Below, piece by piece: positions 1 to 10,800 of a DNA stretch of 14,418 bases; positions within the stretch are counted from its first letter, which is position 1, and every line of letters begins with the position of its first letter. Under the pieces are notes generated by a model, which did not search any database, was not told where the DNA came from, and was given only the letters and a program-made list of their open reading frames with translations. The stretch comes from an uncultured Blastocatellia bacterium. Its GTDB lineage: Bacteria > Acidobacteriota > Blastocatellia > Pyrinomonadales > Pyrinomonadaceae. The position numbers were made by a program, and so were the translations under genes. The stretch spans positions 1 through 14,418 of the forward strand of contig CAMLLD010000110.1 of assembly GCA_946480785.1 (NCBI GenBank). Direction: 5' to 3'.

Positions 1-36
1 AGGCGCGACCAGATGCACCACATCAACAGCGCCCGG

Positions 37-266
37 GTAGCGCCGAAGGCGCGACTAGAAGGTAGCCAGGGGCAAGCGCGAAGCGCGCAGCCCCTGGATC
101 AGGCAAATGATCGTTGCAGGCCCGGAGGGCCGATAGACCGCGGGCGCGCCACATGTCTATCGCCCGTTCCGGGCTGGTCATGCGGGTCGGCGGATCCAGG
201 GGCTGCGTGCGTCGCTTCGCGCCGCACTGGCCCCTGGCTACCTTCTGGCCGCGCCTTCGGCGCTAC
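37..266. repeat. Large imperfect inverted repeat (~230 bp hairpin/cruciform)
   Basis: The left half (37-138) is mirrored by the right half (155-266). Matching blocks are 37-55 with 248-266 (18 of 19 positions), 57-73 with 230-246, 88-100 with 193-205 (exact) and 120-138 with 155-174 (interrupted). The apex is a GC-rich loop near 139-154. Each arm also holds small palindromes, such as GCGCCGAAGGCGC at 41-53 and an alternating GCGC tract at 76-88, so a folded RNA or cruciform would be branched. No transposase, stop-free gene or flanking target duplication is visible. It could be a REP/BIME-like or MITE-like intergenic element, or a structured RNA; the sequence does not decide between them. Confidence 0.75.
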
Positions 267-282
267 GACTCCCCGCATCCGA

Positions 283-464
283 TCGGCGCTACGTCACGCA
301 AATCGCGCTACGCTACTCAGCATCACCAGGCTACGTTACTCACGCACATCGCGCTACGCTACTCAACATCACGCTCCGTCATCGCGCAGACTACTCAGCA
401 TCACCACGCTACGTTACTCACGTCATCGCGCTACGCCACCCAAATCGCGCTACATTACGCGCCC
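283..464. repeat. Degenerate ~20-nt direct repeats with a 78-nt higher-order period
   Basis: About nine abutting units of 13-26 bases begin with ATC and approximate ATCGCGCTACGCTACTCAGC. Clear copies start at 302, 348, 425 and 444, with longer variants (ATCACC-GGCTACGTTACTCACG type) at 322 and 400. The block at 313-360 recurs at 391-437 with few changes, an offset of 78 bases. The array lies between the large hairpin and the stop codon of the TonB-dependent receptor, so it would be transcribed as that gene's 3' trailer if transcription reads through. There are no unique spacers, so it is not a CRISPR array. Reading frames across it look like repeat translations, not proteins. Confidence 0.75.
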
Positions 465-466
465 AT

Positions 467-3514
<3,048 letters not shown>

Positions 3515-3553
3515 TATTCTACCTTTCGCCTTTGGTAAATCGGCTTTCTGGGC

Positions 3554-4912
3554 TTACTTGATGCAGGCAGCGACCTGCTCGTAGACGCGAGCGACGATCT
3601 CGCGGGCCTGACTCTCGCTGCGCGATTCCGCCACCACGCGCACGATCGGCTCCGTGTTCGAGCCGCGCACGAGAAACCAACCTTCGGGCAGCGTCACCTT
3701 CACGCCGTCGCGCGTGTCGAGCGGAAACTTCTCGTACTCCTGCCGCAGCATCTTCAACACCGCCGGTATCTTTTCAGACGGACACAGCATCTTTTCTTTG
3801 ACGACGCTGTAACGCGGAAACTGATCGAGTAATTGCGTGATCGTCTTGCCCGACTCGGCCAACAGATGCAGCACGAGCGCCATACCGACCAGACTGTCGC
3901 GCGCGAAGTTGATGCGCGGATAGATCACGCCGCCGTTGCCTTCGCCGCCGATCACCGCGTTTGCCTGCTGCATCTTGTCGGTGACGTTCACTTCGCCGAT
4001 CTTCGTCAGAAACAACGGACAGCCGAATTTCTTCGTCACGTCTTCGAGCGCGGAAGTAGTTGAGAGGTTCGCGACTACTGGTCCAGACTCGTGGCCGAGC
4101 ACGTAAAGCGTTGCGAGCACAAGCGTGTAGTCTTCGCCGATCGGAATTCCCTGTTCGGAAACGATCGCGAGTCGATCGGCGTCCATGTCCTGCGCGAAAC
4201 CAACGTCCGCGCCGTGCTTCTTCACCGCGGCGCAAAGATCGCCGAGGTTCTCGGGCACCGGCTCTGCCGGACGGGGAAACGATCCGTCGGGCGTGACGTT
4301 GATCGGGATTACTTCCGCGCCGAGTGCTTCGAGTAACTTTGGTCCAACAATCGAGCCCGCGCCGTTGCAGGAATCGAGCACCACGCGCAACCGTTTCTTC
4401 CCCGCCGGCAAAGTCCCGAGCGCATCGAGCACGGCTTTGATGTGCGCGTCTGTCGCGCCTTCGGCCTCTTCTACGGATCGGATCTCGTCGCCGCCGACTT
4501 TCGTGTACTCGCCCTGATGATAGATATCGAGCAGCTCGCGCGCCTGGCCGCTGTCGAGAAAGAGCCCGTTTGAACCGACGAACTTCAACGCGTTCCACTC
4601 GGCCGGATTGTGACTCGCAGTGATCGCGATGCCGCCGTGTGCTCTGCGTCGTCGCACCTGCATCTGCACGGTCGGCACGGGACAAACGCCGATGTCGACA
4701 ACACGTCCGCCGCTCGAGAGTATTCCGGCGATCACCGCGTGCTTCACCATCTCGCCGGACGTGCGCGGATCACGACCGACCACGATCGTTCCCGAGCCGG
4801 TATGCGTGCCGAACGCCTGCGCGAACCGCGTCAGCAACGTCGGCGTCAACGACTGGCCGATGACGCCGCGCACACCCGAGATGCTGATCTTTAGAGTTGG
4901 TATCGCTCTCAT
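3554..4912 (-). CDS. glmM: Phosphohexomutase, archaeal-type GlmM/ManB-like (signature motifs intact)
   Basis: A 452-residue cytoplasmic enzyme of the alpha-D-phosphohexomutase superfamily, which moves phosphate between C6 and C1 of a sugar through a phosphoserine. All four signature loops are present: the phosphoserine loop TASHNP with Ser100, the metal loop D242-M-D244-A-D246-R, the sugar loop GGEGNGG at 322-328, and the phosphate-binding loop R416-G-S-N-T-E-P-I-V-R425. The W-N-A-L-K run after the serine loop and GEGNGG instead of GEQSGH resemble archaeal phosphoglucosamine mutases more than classical bacterial GlmM. Glucosamine-6-phosphate is therefore the likely substrate, but phosphomannomutase or phosphoglucomutase activity is not excluded. 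Its ATG (4910-4912) directly follows the TAA of the upstream paralogue with no clear Shine-Dalgarno, which suggests translational coupling. The symbol is assigned by motif and context. Confidence 0.9.
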   Translation of the reverse strand: MRAIPTLKISISGVRGVIGQSLTPTLLTRFAQAFGTHTGSGTIVVGRDPRTSGEMVKHAVIAGILSSGGRVVDIGVCPVPTVQMQVRRRRAHGGIAITASHNPAEWNALKFVGSNGLFLDSGQARELLDIYHQGEYTKVGGDEIRSVEEAEGATDAHIKAVLDALGTLPAGKKRLRVVLDSCNGAGSIVGPKLLEALGAEVIPINVTPDGSFPRPAEPVPENLGDLCAAVKKHGADVGFAQDMDADRLAIVSEQGIPIGEDYTLVLATLYVLGHESGPVVANLSTTSALEDVTKKFGCPLFLTKIGEVNVTDKMQQANAVIGGEGNGGVIYPRINFARDSLVGMALVLHLLAESGKTITQLLDQFPRYSVVKEKMLCPSEKIPAVLKMLRQEYEKFPLDTRDGVKVTLPEGWFLVRGSNTEPIVRVVAESRSESQAREIVARVYEQVAACIK

Positions 4913-6259
4913 TTAAATTCGGATCCGATCGCGCGTCCAGTCCAACAGTTCCGCCGCCTTCAACTTTTCTTTCGATTCCACGATGATGCGGATGATCGAT
5001 TGCGTGTTCGACGCGCGCACGTGTACCCAGCCGTCCGGTAACGTCACCTTCACACCGTCGATCGAATCGAACGACAGTCCCTCGTCTTCCACTGCCGCGC
5101 GAAACTCCTGCAACACCGAATACAAGCGATGCGGCTCGATCGGCAGATCGTGCTTCAATGTCACGAGCCGCGGCAGTTGTTGGGCCAGCGTGGAGATCTT
5201 CTCGTCAGTCGCGGCGAGATGTTCGAGAATCAAGCCGATCGCGGCGGCGCTGTCGTGGGTCAGATGAACTTCGGGCACAGTCACACCGCCACTGCCTTCG
5301 CCGCCCAACACGCCGTTCGTTTCGAGCAGACCTTCGGAGATGTACGCCTGGCCCACGGGCGTCCGCACGACGTTGCCGCCGTGAGCAGCAGCGATGAGAT
5401 CGATCGCCTGCGTAGTCGAAATGTTCGTCACGACCGTGCCGCTGCGCTTGCGCAAACGAATCTCGGTCGCGAGCGCGAGCGTCATCTCTTCGGAAAGCGG
5501 CTCGCCGAGATCGGTGACGATGCCGAGACGTTCGCCGTCTGCGTCATGTGCAAAACCGATGTCCGCGTGACCCGCTTTCACCACAGCACAGAGTTGGGCC
5601 ATCGTCGCGGGCTTTGGTTCAGGCGCGTGTGGAAACGGCGCCGCCGGATCGTTATTCAAGGCGAGCACTTCGCAACCCAGCACTTCCAACCAGCGTGGAC
5701 TCGACAACGAACAGGCGCCATTGCAGCAATCGACCGCGACCACCAGCCGCCGCTTGCGAATCGCCTCGACGTTGAATGCCTTTTGCAGCGCCTCAATATA
5801 GTTCGGAATCGAATCGGCGTGATCAACCGAAAGTTTGATCTCTTTCCAGTTTGCCTTGAGAAATTCGCCCTGATGAAAGATGTCGAGCAGCTCTTCCGCC
5901 TGCGTCGGATTGAGATAAAGACCGTCGCCGCGCACGAACTTGAGTGCGTTCCAGCGCCACGGATTGTGACCGGCCGTGATCGCGATGCCGCCGTCCGCGC
6001 CGAGCCACTTCACTGCTAGCTGCATGCTCGGCGTCGGGCAGATGCCGAGGTCGACCACTTCGCAGCCGGCCGCGAGCAAACCCGACAAAACCGCCGACCG
6101 GATCATCGGCCCGGAAGGGCGCGTGTCGCGGCAAACGAGTATGCGGCCGCCGTCGAGATAGGTGCCGAAAGCCTGGGCAAACTCGACCGCCAACTCGGGC
6201 GTGAAAGTCTCGCCTACAATTCCGCGGACTCCGGTTATGCCGATTTTCAGGGGTTTCAT
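4913..6259 (-). CDS. Phosphohexomutase paralogue lacking the catalytic serine (probable pseudo-enzyme)
   Basis: A 448-residue homologue of the gene that follows it, in frame throughout. The fold markers remain: an N-terminal G-V-R-G-I-V-G, C-R-D-T-R-P-S-G near 43-50, W-N-A-L-K-F at 103-108, GGEGSGG at 319-325 and V-K-V-T-L-P-D-G-W near 403-411. The active site is altered at three places. The phosphoserine loop reads TAGHNP, with Gly97 (GGT) where the partner has Ser100 (AGT). The metal loop reads D239-A-D-G-E243-R, with the third Asp now Glu. The phosphate loop reads R415-A-S-N-T-Q-S-I-I-R424, with Gln-Ser for the usual Glu-Pro. Classical mutase turnover is therefore doubtful. Possible roles are a regulatory or structural partner of the intact enzyme, or a changed reaction. 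It is first in the cluster and its stop abuts the partner's start. A TACAAT sequence at 6282-6277 is a possible -10 box, and no Shine-Dalgarno is evident. Confidence 0.88.
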   Translation of the reverse strand: MKPLKIGITGVRGIVGETFTPELAVEFAQAFGTYLDGGRILVCRDTRPSGPMIRSAVLSGLLAAGCEVVDLGICPTPSMQLAVKWLGADGGIAITAGHNPWRWNALKFVRGDGLYLNPTQAEELLDIFHQGEFLKANWKEIKLSVDHADSIPNYIEALQKAFNVEAIRKRRLVVAVDCCNGACSLSSPRWLEVLGCEVLALNNDPAAPFPHAPEPKPATMAQLCAVVKAGHADIGFAHDADGERLGIVTDLGEPLSEEMTLALATEIRLRKRSGTVVTNISTTQAIDLIAAAHGGNVVRTPVGQAYISEGLLETNGVLGGEGSGGVTVPEVHLTHDSAAAIGLILEHLAATDEKISTLAQQLPRLVTLKHDLPIEPHRLYSVLQEFRAAVEDEGLSFDSIDGVKVTLPDGWVHVRASNTQSIIRIIVESKEKLKAAELLDWTRDRIRI

Positions 6260-6322
6260 TGGTTGAAGCGGACTTAATTGTACCTCACGACATAAGTCTA
6301 AGACAGTGTAAAATCCGCGGCT
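6260..6322. promoter_or_regulatory. Divergent intergenic region with -10-like boxes on both strands
   Basis: These 63 bases separate the ATGs of the phosphohexomutase cluster (minus) and the deacetylase (plus). On the minus strand TACAAT (6282-6277) lies 17 bases before its ATG. On the plus strand TAAAAT (6309-6314) lies 8 bases before its ATG. I found no convincing -35 at 16-18 bases for either. Neither start has a purine-rich Shine-Dalgarno, so very short or leaderless 5' ends are possible. This is weak evidence, resting on short motifs. Confidence 0.4.
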
Positions 6323-7255
6323 ATGACACCCATCTCCAAAATCTTCTCCCTTTTGCTAGTGCTTCTGGTTGTCGCGAGTGTTCACGCGCAGGAACGCACG
6401 CTCGCCGAGCGACTCGGCTACCCGCGCGACGCGAAGCTCATCATCGTCCACGCCGATGACCTCGGCATGGCGCACTCGGTCAACACCGCCACCATCAAGG
6501 CGTTTGAAAGCGGGCTCGTCACTTCGGGCAGCATCATGATGCCGTGTCCGTGGGTGCCGGAGATCGCCGCTTACGCCCGCGCAAATCCGCAAGCGGATCT
6601 CGGCCTCCACCTGACGCTGACGAGCGAGTGGACGCAGTTGCGCTGGGGACCAGTGACGTCGAAAGATCGCGTGGCGTCCTTATTAGATCCAAACGGTTAT
6701 TTTCGTTTGACGGAGAGCGAGGCCGCGCAACATGCGGACCCGAAGGAAGCCGAACTGGAGATCCGCGCGCAGATCGAACGCGCGAAGTCGCTCGGCATCG
6801 TGCCCACGCATCTCGATTCGCACATGGGCACGCTCTATCAGAACAAAGCGTTGTTTGAGGTGTTTCTGCGAGTCGCGCGCGAGTACAAGCTGCCGGTGCG
6901 CGTGGCGAAGAACTGGTTTACACGCGCGGATTTTTTGCCTGAAATAATCAAACCCGACGACGTGTTCATCGATCGCGTGCTCGACATCAACCCGTCAGTC
7001 GAGCCGCAGGACTGGGCCAGGTTTTACAGCGACGCGCTACGCAAGCTCGAACCCGGCGTAACGGAGATCGTGATTCATCTCGCGTACGACGACGCGGAAA
7101 TGCGCGGCGCAACTTCCGATCATCCCGCGTGGGGCGCGGCTTGGCGCCAGCGCGACTTCGACTTCTTCACGAGCGATGCGTTTCGCCAGGTGCTCAAAGA
7201 AAACAACATCAAGCTGATTACGTGGCGTGAGGTCGGCAAACTCATCGGCAGGTAA
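6323..7255 (+). CDS. Secreted YdjC/ChbG-family carbohydrate deacetylase
   Basis: A 310-residue protein with a signal peptide at 1-22 (hydrophobic core LLLVLLVVAS, cleavage likely after VHA), so it should act in the periplasm or outside the cell. The family has a TIM-barrel-like fold that removes acetyl groups from sugars such as chitooligosaccharides using a divalent metal. Expected features are visible: H43-A-D45-D46-L-G-M near the start of the mature domain, H96-L-T-L-T, and P-T-H163-L-D-S-H167. A later I-H242-L-A-Y-D-D segment fits the C-terminal part of the site. The length fits the family. It is divergent from a putative amino-sugar mutase cluster, which loosely suggests cell-wall or chitin-derived sugars, but the substrate is unknown and the symbol chbG is not justified. 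The start is supported by the signal peptide, not by a ribosome-binding site. Confidence 0.88.
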   Translation: MTPISKIFSLLLVLLVVASVHAQERTLAERLGYPRDAKLIIVHADDLGMAHSVNTATIKAFESGLVTSGSIMMPCPWVPEIAAYARANPQADLGLHLTLTSEWTQLRWGPVTSKDRVASLLDPNGYFRLTESEAAQHADPKEAELEIRAQIERAKSLGIVPTHLDSHMGTLYQNKALFEVFLRVAREYKLPVRVAKNWFTRADFLPEIIKPDDVFIDRVLDINPSVEPQDWARFYSDALRKLEPGVTEIVIHLAYDDAEMRGATSDHPAWGAAWRQRDFDFFTSDAFRQVLKENNIKLITWREVGKLIGR

Positions 7256-7283
7256 ATTCGATCTGCCTCAAACGCGTGGCGGC

Positions 7284-7823
7284 TCAGTTATCCGCTCGCG
7301 GTTTGTTATCAGCCGAAGCTGCGAGCAATGTTTCCAACGTTTCTCGCTCGCCAAAGATGTAGGCAGTATCTCCCTCGTGGACGAACGTAAGCACTGCCCA
7401 GCGAGGTAGCAGATGATTTTCAACGAACCGCGCCAGCTCAGATCTTGCGTCAACGGGCAATCCCAGATCGGTTGTGGAATCCGAAGCTATTACTCCCGGC
7501 GTCGGAAACATTTTAACCAACTCCATCAACAACGAACTGTCAGGCTGGATCACATACAGCACGTTCAAGTCTCCGCCATAGTAGCTCCGGTGCTTGAGCA
7601 TCTCCATCGTTTGCTCAGATTGGTTTGTTAGCGGGCCCAGGTCAGTGAGGTAATTCTCCCTAACGCCCGCTTCATTCACCGGTGGCTCGTGCTGAAACCA
7701 AAGAACGGTTCGAACTTCGTCGCTCCTCCGCAGAATGAGCGGCCACAGGTCACTGTCGAAATATGGATGACCCGGGTATCCCAGCGGCGGCTCGATATAG
7801 CTTTCCAACTCCAGAAAAATCAC
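7284..7823 (-). CDS. Orphan cytoplasmic protein, candidate immunity partner of the RHS protein
   Basis: A 179-residue soluble protein with no signal peptide or membrane segment; I do not recognise its family. The N-terminus is rich in acidic and aromatic residues (Glu5, Glu7, Tyr9, Tyr21, Trp27), and the pattern of short hydrophobic strands (VLWFQ, VLYVI, WAVLTFVH, TAYIFG) suggests an alpha/beta fold. The start is GTG (7823-7821), 7 bases past the RHS stop, with GGTGAG positioned as a Shine-Dalgarno inside the RHS tail, so the two genes are very likely co-transcribed. Small unrelated genes directly after RHS toxins commonly encode immunity proteins; that role here is inferred from position alone. 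Its end is 28 bases from the convergent deacetylase end. Confidence 0.72.
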   Translation of the reverse strand: MIFLELESYIEPPLGYPGHPYFDSDLWPLILRRSDEVRTVLWFQHEPPVNEAGVRENYLTDLGPLTNQSEQTMEMLKHRSYYGGDLNVLYVIQPDSSLLMELVKMFPTPGVIASDSTTDLGLPVDARSELARFVENHLLPRWAVLTFVHEGDTAYIFGERETLETLLAASADNKPRADN

Positions 7824-7830
7824 TTGGGGC

Positions 7831-10800
7831 TCACCACTTCCACTTTCTTAGATTATTCCAGAGATTGCCGCGCCAGGCGCGAAACTGCTGCGGCAAATGG
7901 TGCTCCATTAATCCCTTTCCAGGGCCAAGGTGGAAGTGAAGCGCTTTGACCATCGGACCCTTCTTCGGGACAAGTTTGAACTTACCTACTCCCCAGCGAA
8001 AGATCTTGTCCCTAATCGGAGTCGTTACCTTCACCCCTACTTTTTCCGAGGTTCCGACTCCGGCGGTCAACACGGTCTCGACGCCGATGTAGTACCAGCC
8101 ACCGGCTTTGTAAGCCGTCGAGTTTTCATCGATGATTTCTCTTCCGATAGCCCACTCAACTCCGTGCCTGGCCCACCTTGTAGCAGGCATCCATTGATTA
8201 ACCATGCCGGTATTGAAATAGGCATACTGCTTGATACCCGCCCAGGCGTATCCGGCGACGATCTTCGTGCCACTCCATACTTGTTTGTACCAGGGAGCAC
8301 CGGGACACTTGAAGCCATCAGCACCAGGAGCAGGCCACGTTCGCTCGCAGTTCACAGCGATTTTGATGACGTCCACCGGATCCTGAAAACCGTTGCCGGC
8401 CATTATCGGAACCGGAGTTTGCCCTCCGCCCCAAGGTGGAGTTCCCATGCCAAATGACGAGTTCGACCTACCGAGGAGCGATGCAAGCACCGGCGCGACC
8501 TTAAATAGCAGAAACTGCGCAAACGCGATCAATGCCGGGCTCGAAACCGTCAAGATGATCGCGAAAGCGACGACCACGACGACAGCCAGAACGATCTTGA
8601 TGATCTTCGTGATCTTGGCGAAGATGCTGAATAACTTCCCGATGAAGCTAAAGAACCCAAGCCCGTCGGAATCGACTTGATTGATCGGATCGTTGGCACA
8701 ATAGGCGTAAAGATTCAACGTCTGCGGGCTCACCGGATCAGTCGAGCTGAGGCCGATCGGATCGACCTGGGTAAAGCGTCCCTGTTGCGAGTCGTAGCGC
8801 CGATTGACGGCGTAGTCCAAACCCGTCGCCGTGCTGCGGTCGTAGGTAGTGAAACGTCGATTCGTTGCCGCGAATGTTTCTGAATTGATTACCGTCCCGA
8901 ACGGCAGCGTGGCTTGTTCGGATGCTGTTCCGGTTACCGGATTGGTGATCATTCGCGTGCCCAGGCGATCCGGATGATAATGCTGAATCACTTCGCCGCC
9001 GTTGCCGTCCGAAGTCAGCGTAGAAAGCAAACGCGGTCCCAAATACACGTAGCTCCTGGACCATATCGGTGTCGTCGAGGCCCCACTTTCAGTATATTCG
9101 GCCAACGCCGTGTTGCCGTCGCGGGCAAAGTAAGTGCGTCCGCCCGATTCTTCCGCAATCAACAGATCATTGGTGTCAGCATACGTGTAGGTGGCCAGTA
9201 CGGTTACGTTGTCGTCAGTCTTGACCTTCACCAGCCGGTTCGCCGCGTCGTATTGAAAACGCTGCGACGAAGTGCCGCTCGCTGTGAGGGCACGAACCTG
9301 ATTTCCCGCCGCGTCATACGCAAAGCCGGCGGTAGTGATGCGGTTTGAGGCCGCATCGTAAGAGAGCGAGGCGTGGCCGTCGCGGGAGATCTGGTTTGAG
9401 TTATTCCACGCCGCCTTCAGTGAATCGCGAATTTCCTGAATGTGCACGGCCTTGATCGTATAGCTCGCACTGAGTCCCGGATCCGTGTAGGTGGTCGGGG
9501 CCAGGCCCAACGCCGTTCTTGCTTCCCCCAGGCGCGTGCGCATCTCGGTAATATGCGACGCCTTGATGGTCACTCCGGAAGTCACCGCTTCCGCCCATGA
9601 CACTGTTGCGATACCGGCGCGCTGTCTGAGTAGATTGATGGCATCGCGAAGTTCGTTCACGTGCACCGCTTTAATTGAGGTAATGCCCGCAATCAACGGG
9701 TCGTCAGTAAAAGTTGGTGGGCCGCTCTGAAACGGATTAGTCGCCGGTTTGAGAGCGCTGCTGCTACTGTCCGCGGGAAACAGCGGCAACGGTGAGTCTG
9801 ACAGGGACTTCGTATCGTCGCGGCGAAACGGCGCCGGTTCAAAAGTATTTTTTGCGAGCAGATCTCTAATTGGAGGTTCGACCTGGTGCTCGTTCTTCGC
9901 GGAATTACCGGTCGCAGTAACGGAAGTGCGGTTGCCGTAGCGATCGTAAGCATACGTCTGTGTCCAGAGCGAGCCCGATGGTCCACCCTTCGCCTGAATG
10001 AGACGGCCAACTGCGTCGTAGCTATAGCTGCGATCTTTGTTGTGGTTTAGATTATTGAGAATCTTCGTGATCTGGCCGGTGCGTTTACCGTTGGCATTGG
10101 CGTAGTCGTAAGTGAGATTCAACAGGTAGTTCGTGGGCGCGGAGTCTCGCGCTATGGTCTGACTGTCGAGCAGACCAGTCGCTGCCGAATAGCCATACGT
10201 CTCGATGATTTGATTCGGCCCGGCTTGACCGACTTTTAGAGACGTGGTCTGGCCGGACGCGTTATAAACGAAATTCGACGCGTAGGACTGACTATCCACT
10301 GTCAAACCAGTCAAACGACTCGCCACATCGTAGTCGTAGTGGGCCAGCTTGCGCGGCTGTGTACCGTTCAGATATTCGGCGGGATAGCGTACGTCCTTGA
10401 TTCGATCGAGCTCGTCATAAATGAAATCAGTGACGAACGGATACGAAGGACGGCTCGTCAGCGTTAACGTTCTGGCGCTTACACGTCCTTCGGTGTCGAA
10501 GTCATAACTCTCAGTGCTCACGTTAGCGGTACTAATGCTCGCGATTTGAGTAATGTCCCGCAACTGCGTGCCCGTCGTCTTCGTCCGATATGCATAGGAC
10601 ACCGTAGCAGCGGCCAATATCGGATTGCCGGTGTCACCAAAGCCGGTCGTGTCCCAGGAGATGGACTGCACGCGGTTGAGGGGATCGTTGTTATAGTTAT
10701 AGACGGTCTTCACGCCGCGGGCGTCAATGCGTGAGGTGAGATTCGAGCGCAGGTCGTAGTTGAAGACCTCGCTCCACGTTCCTGTTCCCACATACGTTCC

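Noticed and set aside
37..266. Insertion sequence or integron attachment site
   Set aside because: There is no transposase or integrase, no target duplication and no recognisable core site. Only the palindromic structure is supported.
283..464. CRISPR array
   Set aside because: Units abut without unique spacers, vary in length and sequence, and no cas gene is present.
4913..6259. Pseudogene call for the serine-less mutase
   Set aside because: The frame is intact over the full family length and most non-catalytic motifs are preserved, so a retained protein is more likely than decay.
7250..7283. Rho-independent terminator between the convergent genes
   Set aside because: Only a 5-bp GGCAG/CTGCC stem with a 10-base loop and no T-run is visible, which is too weak to call.
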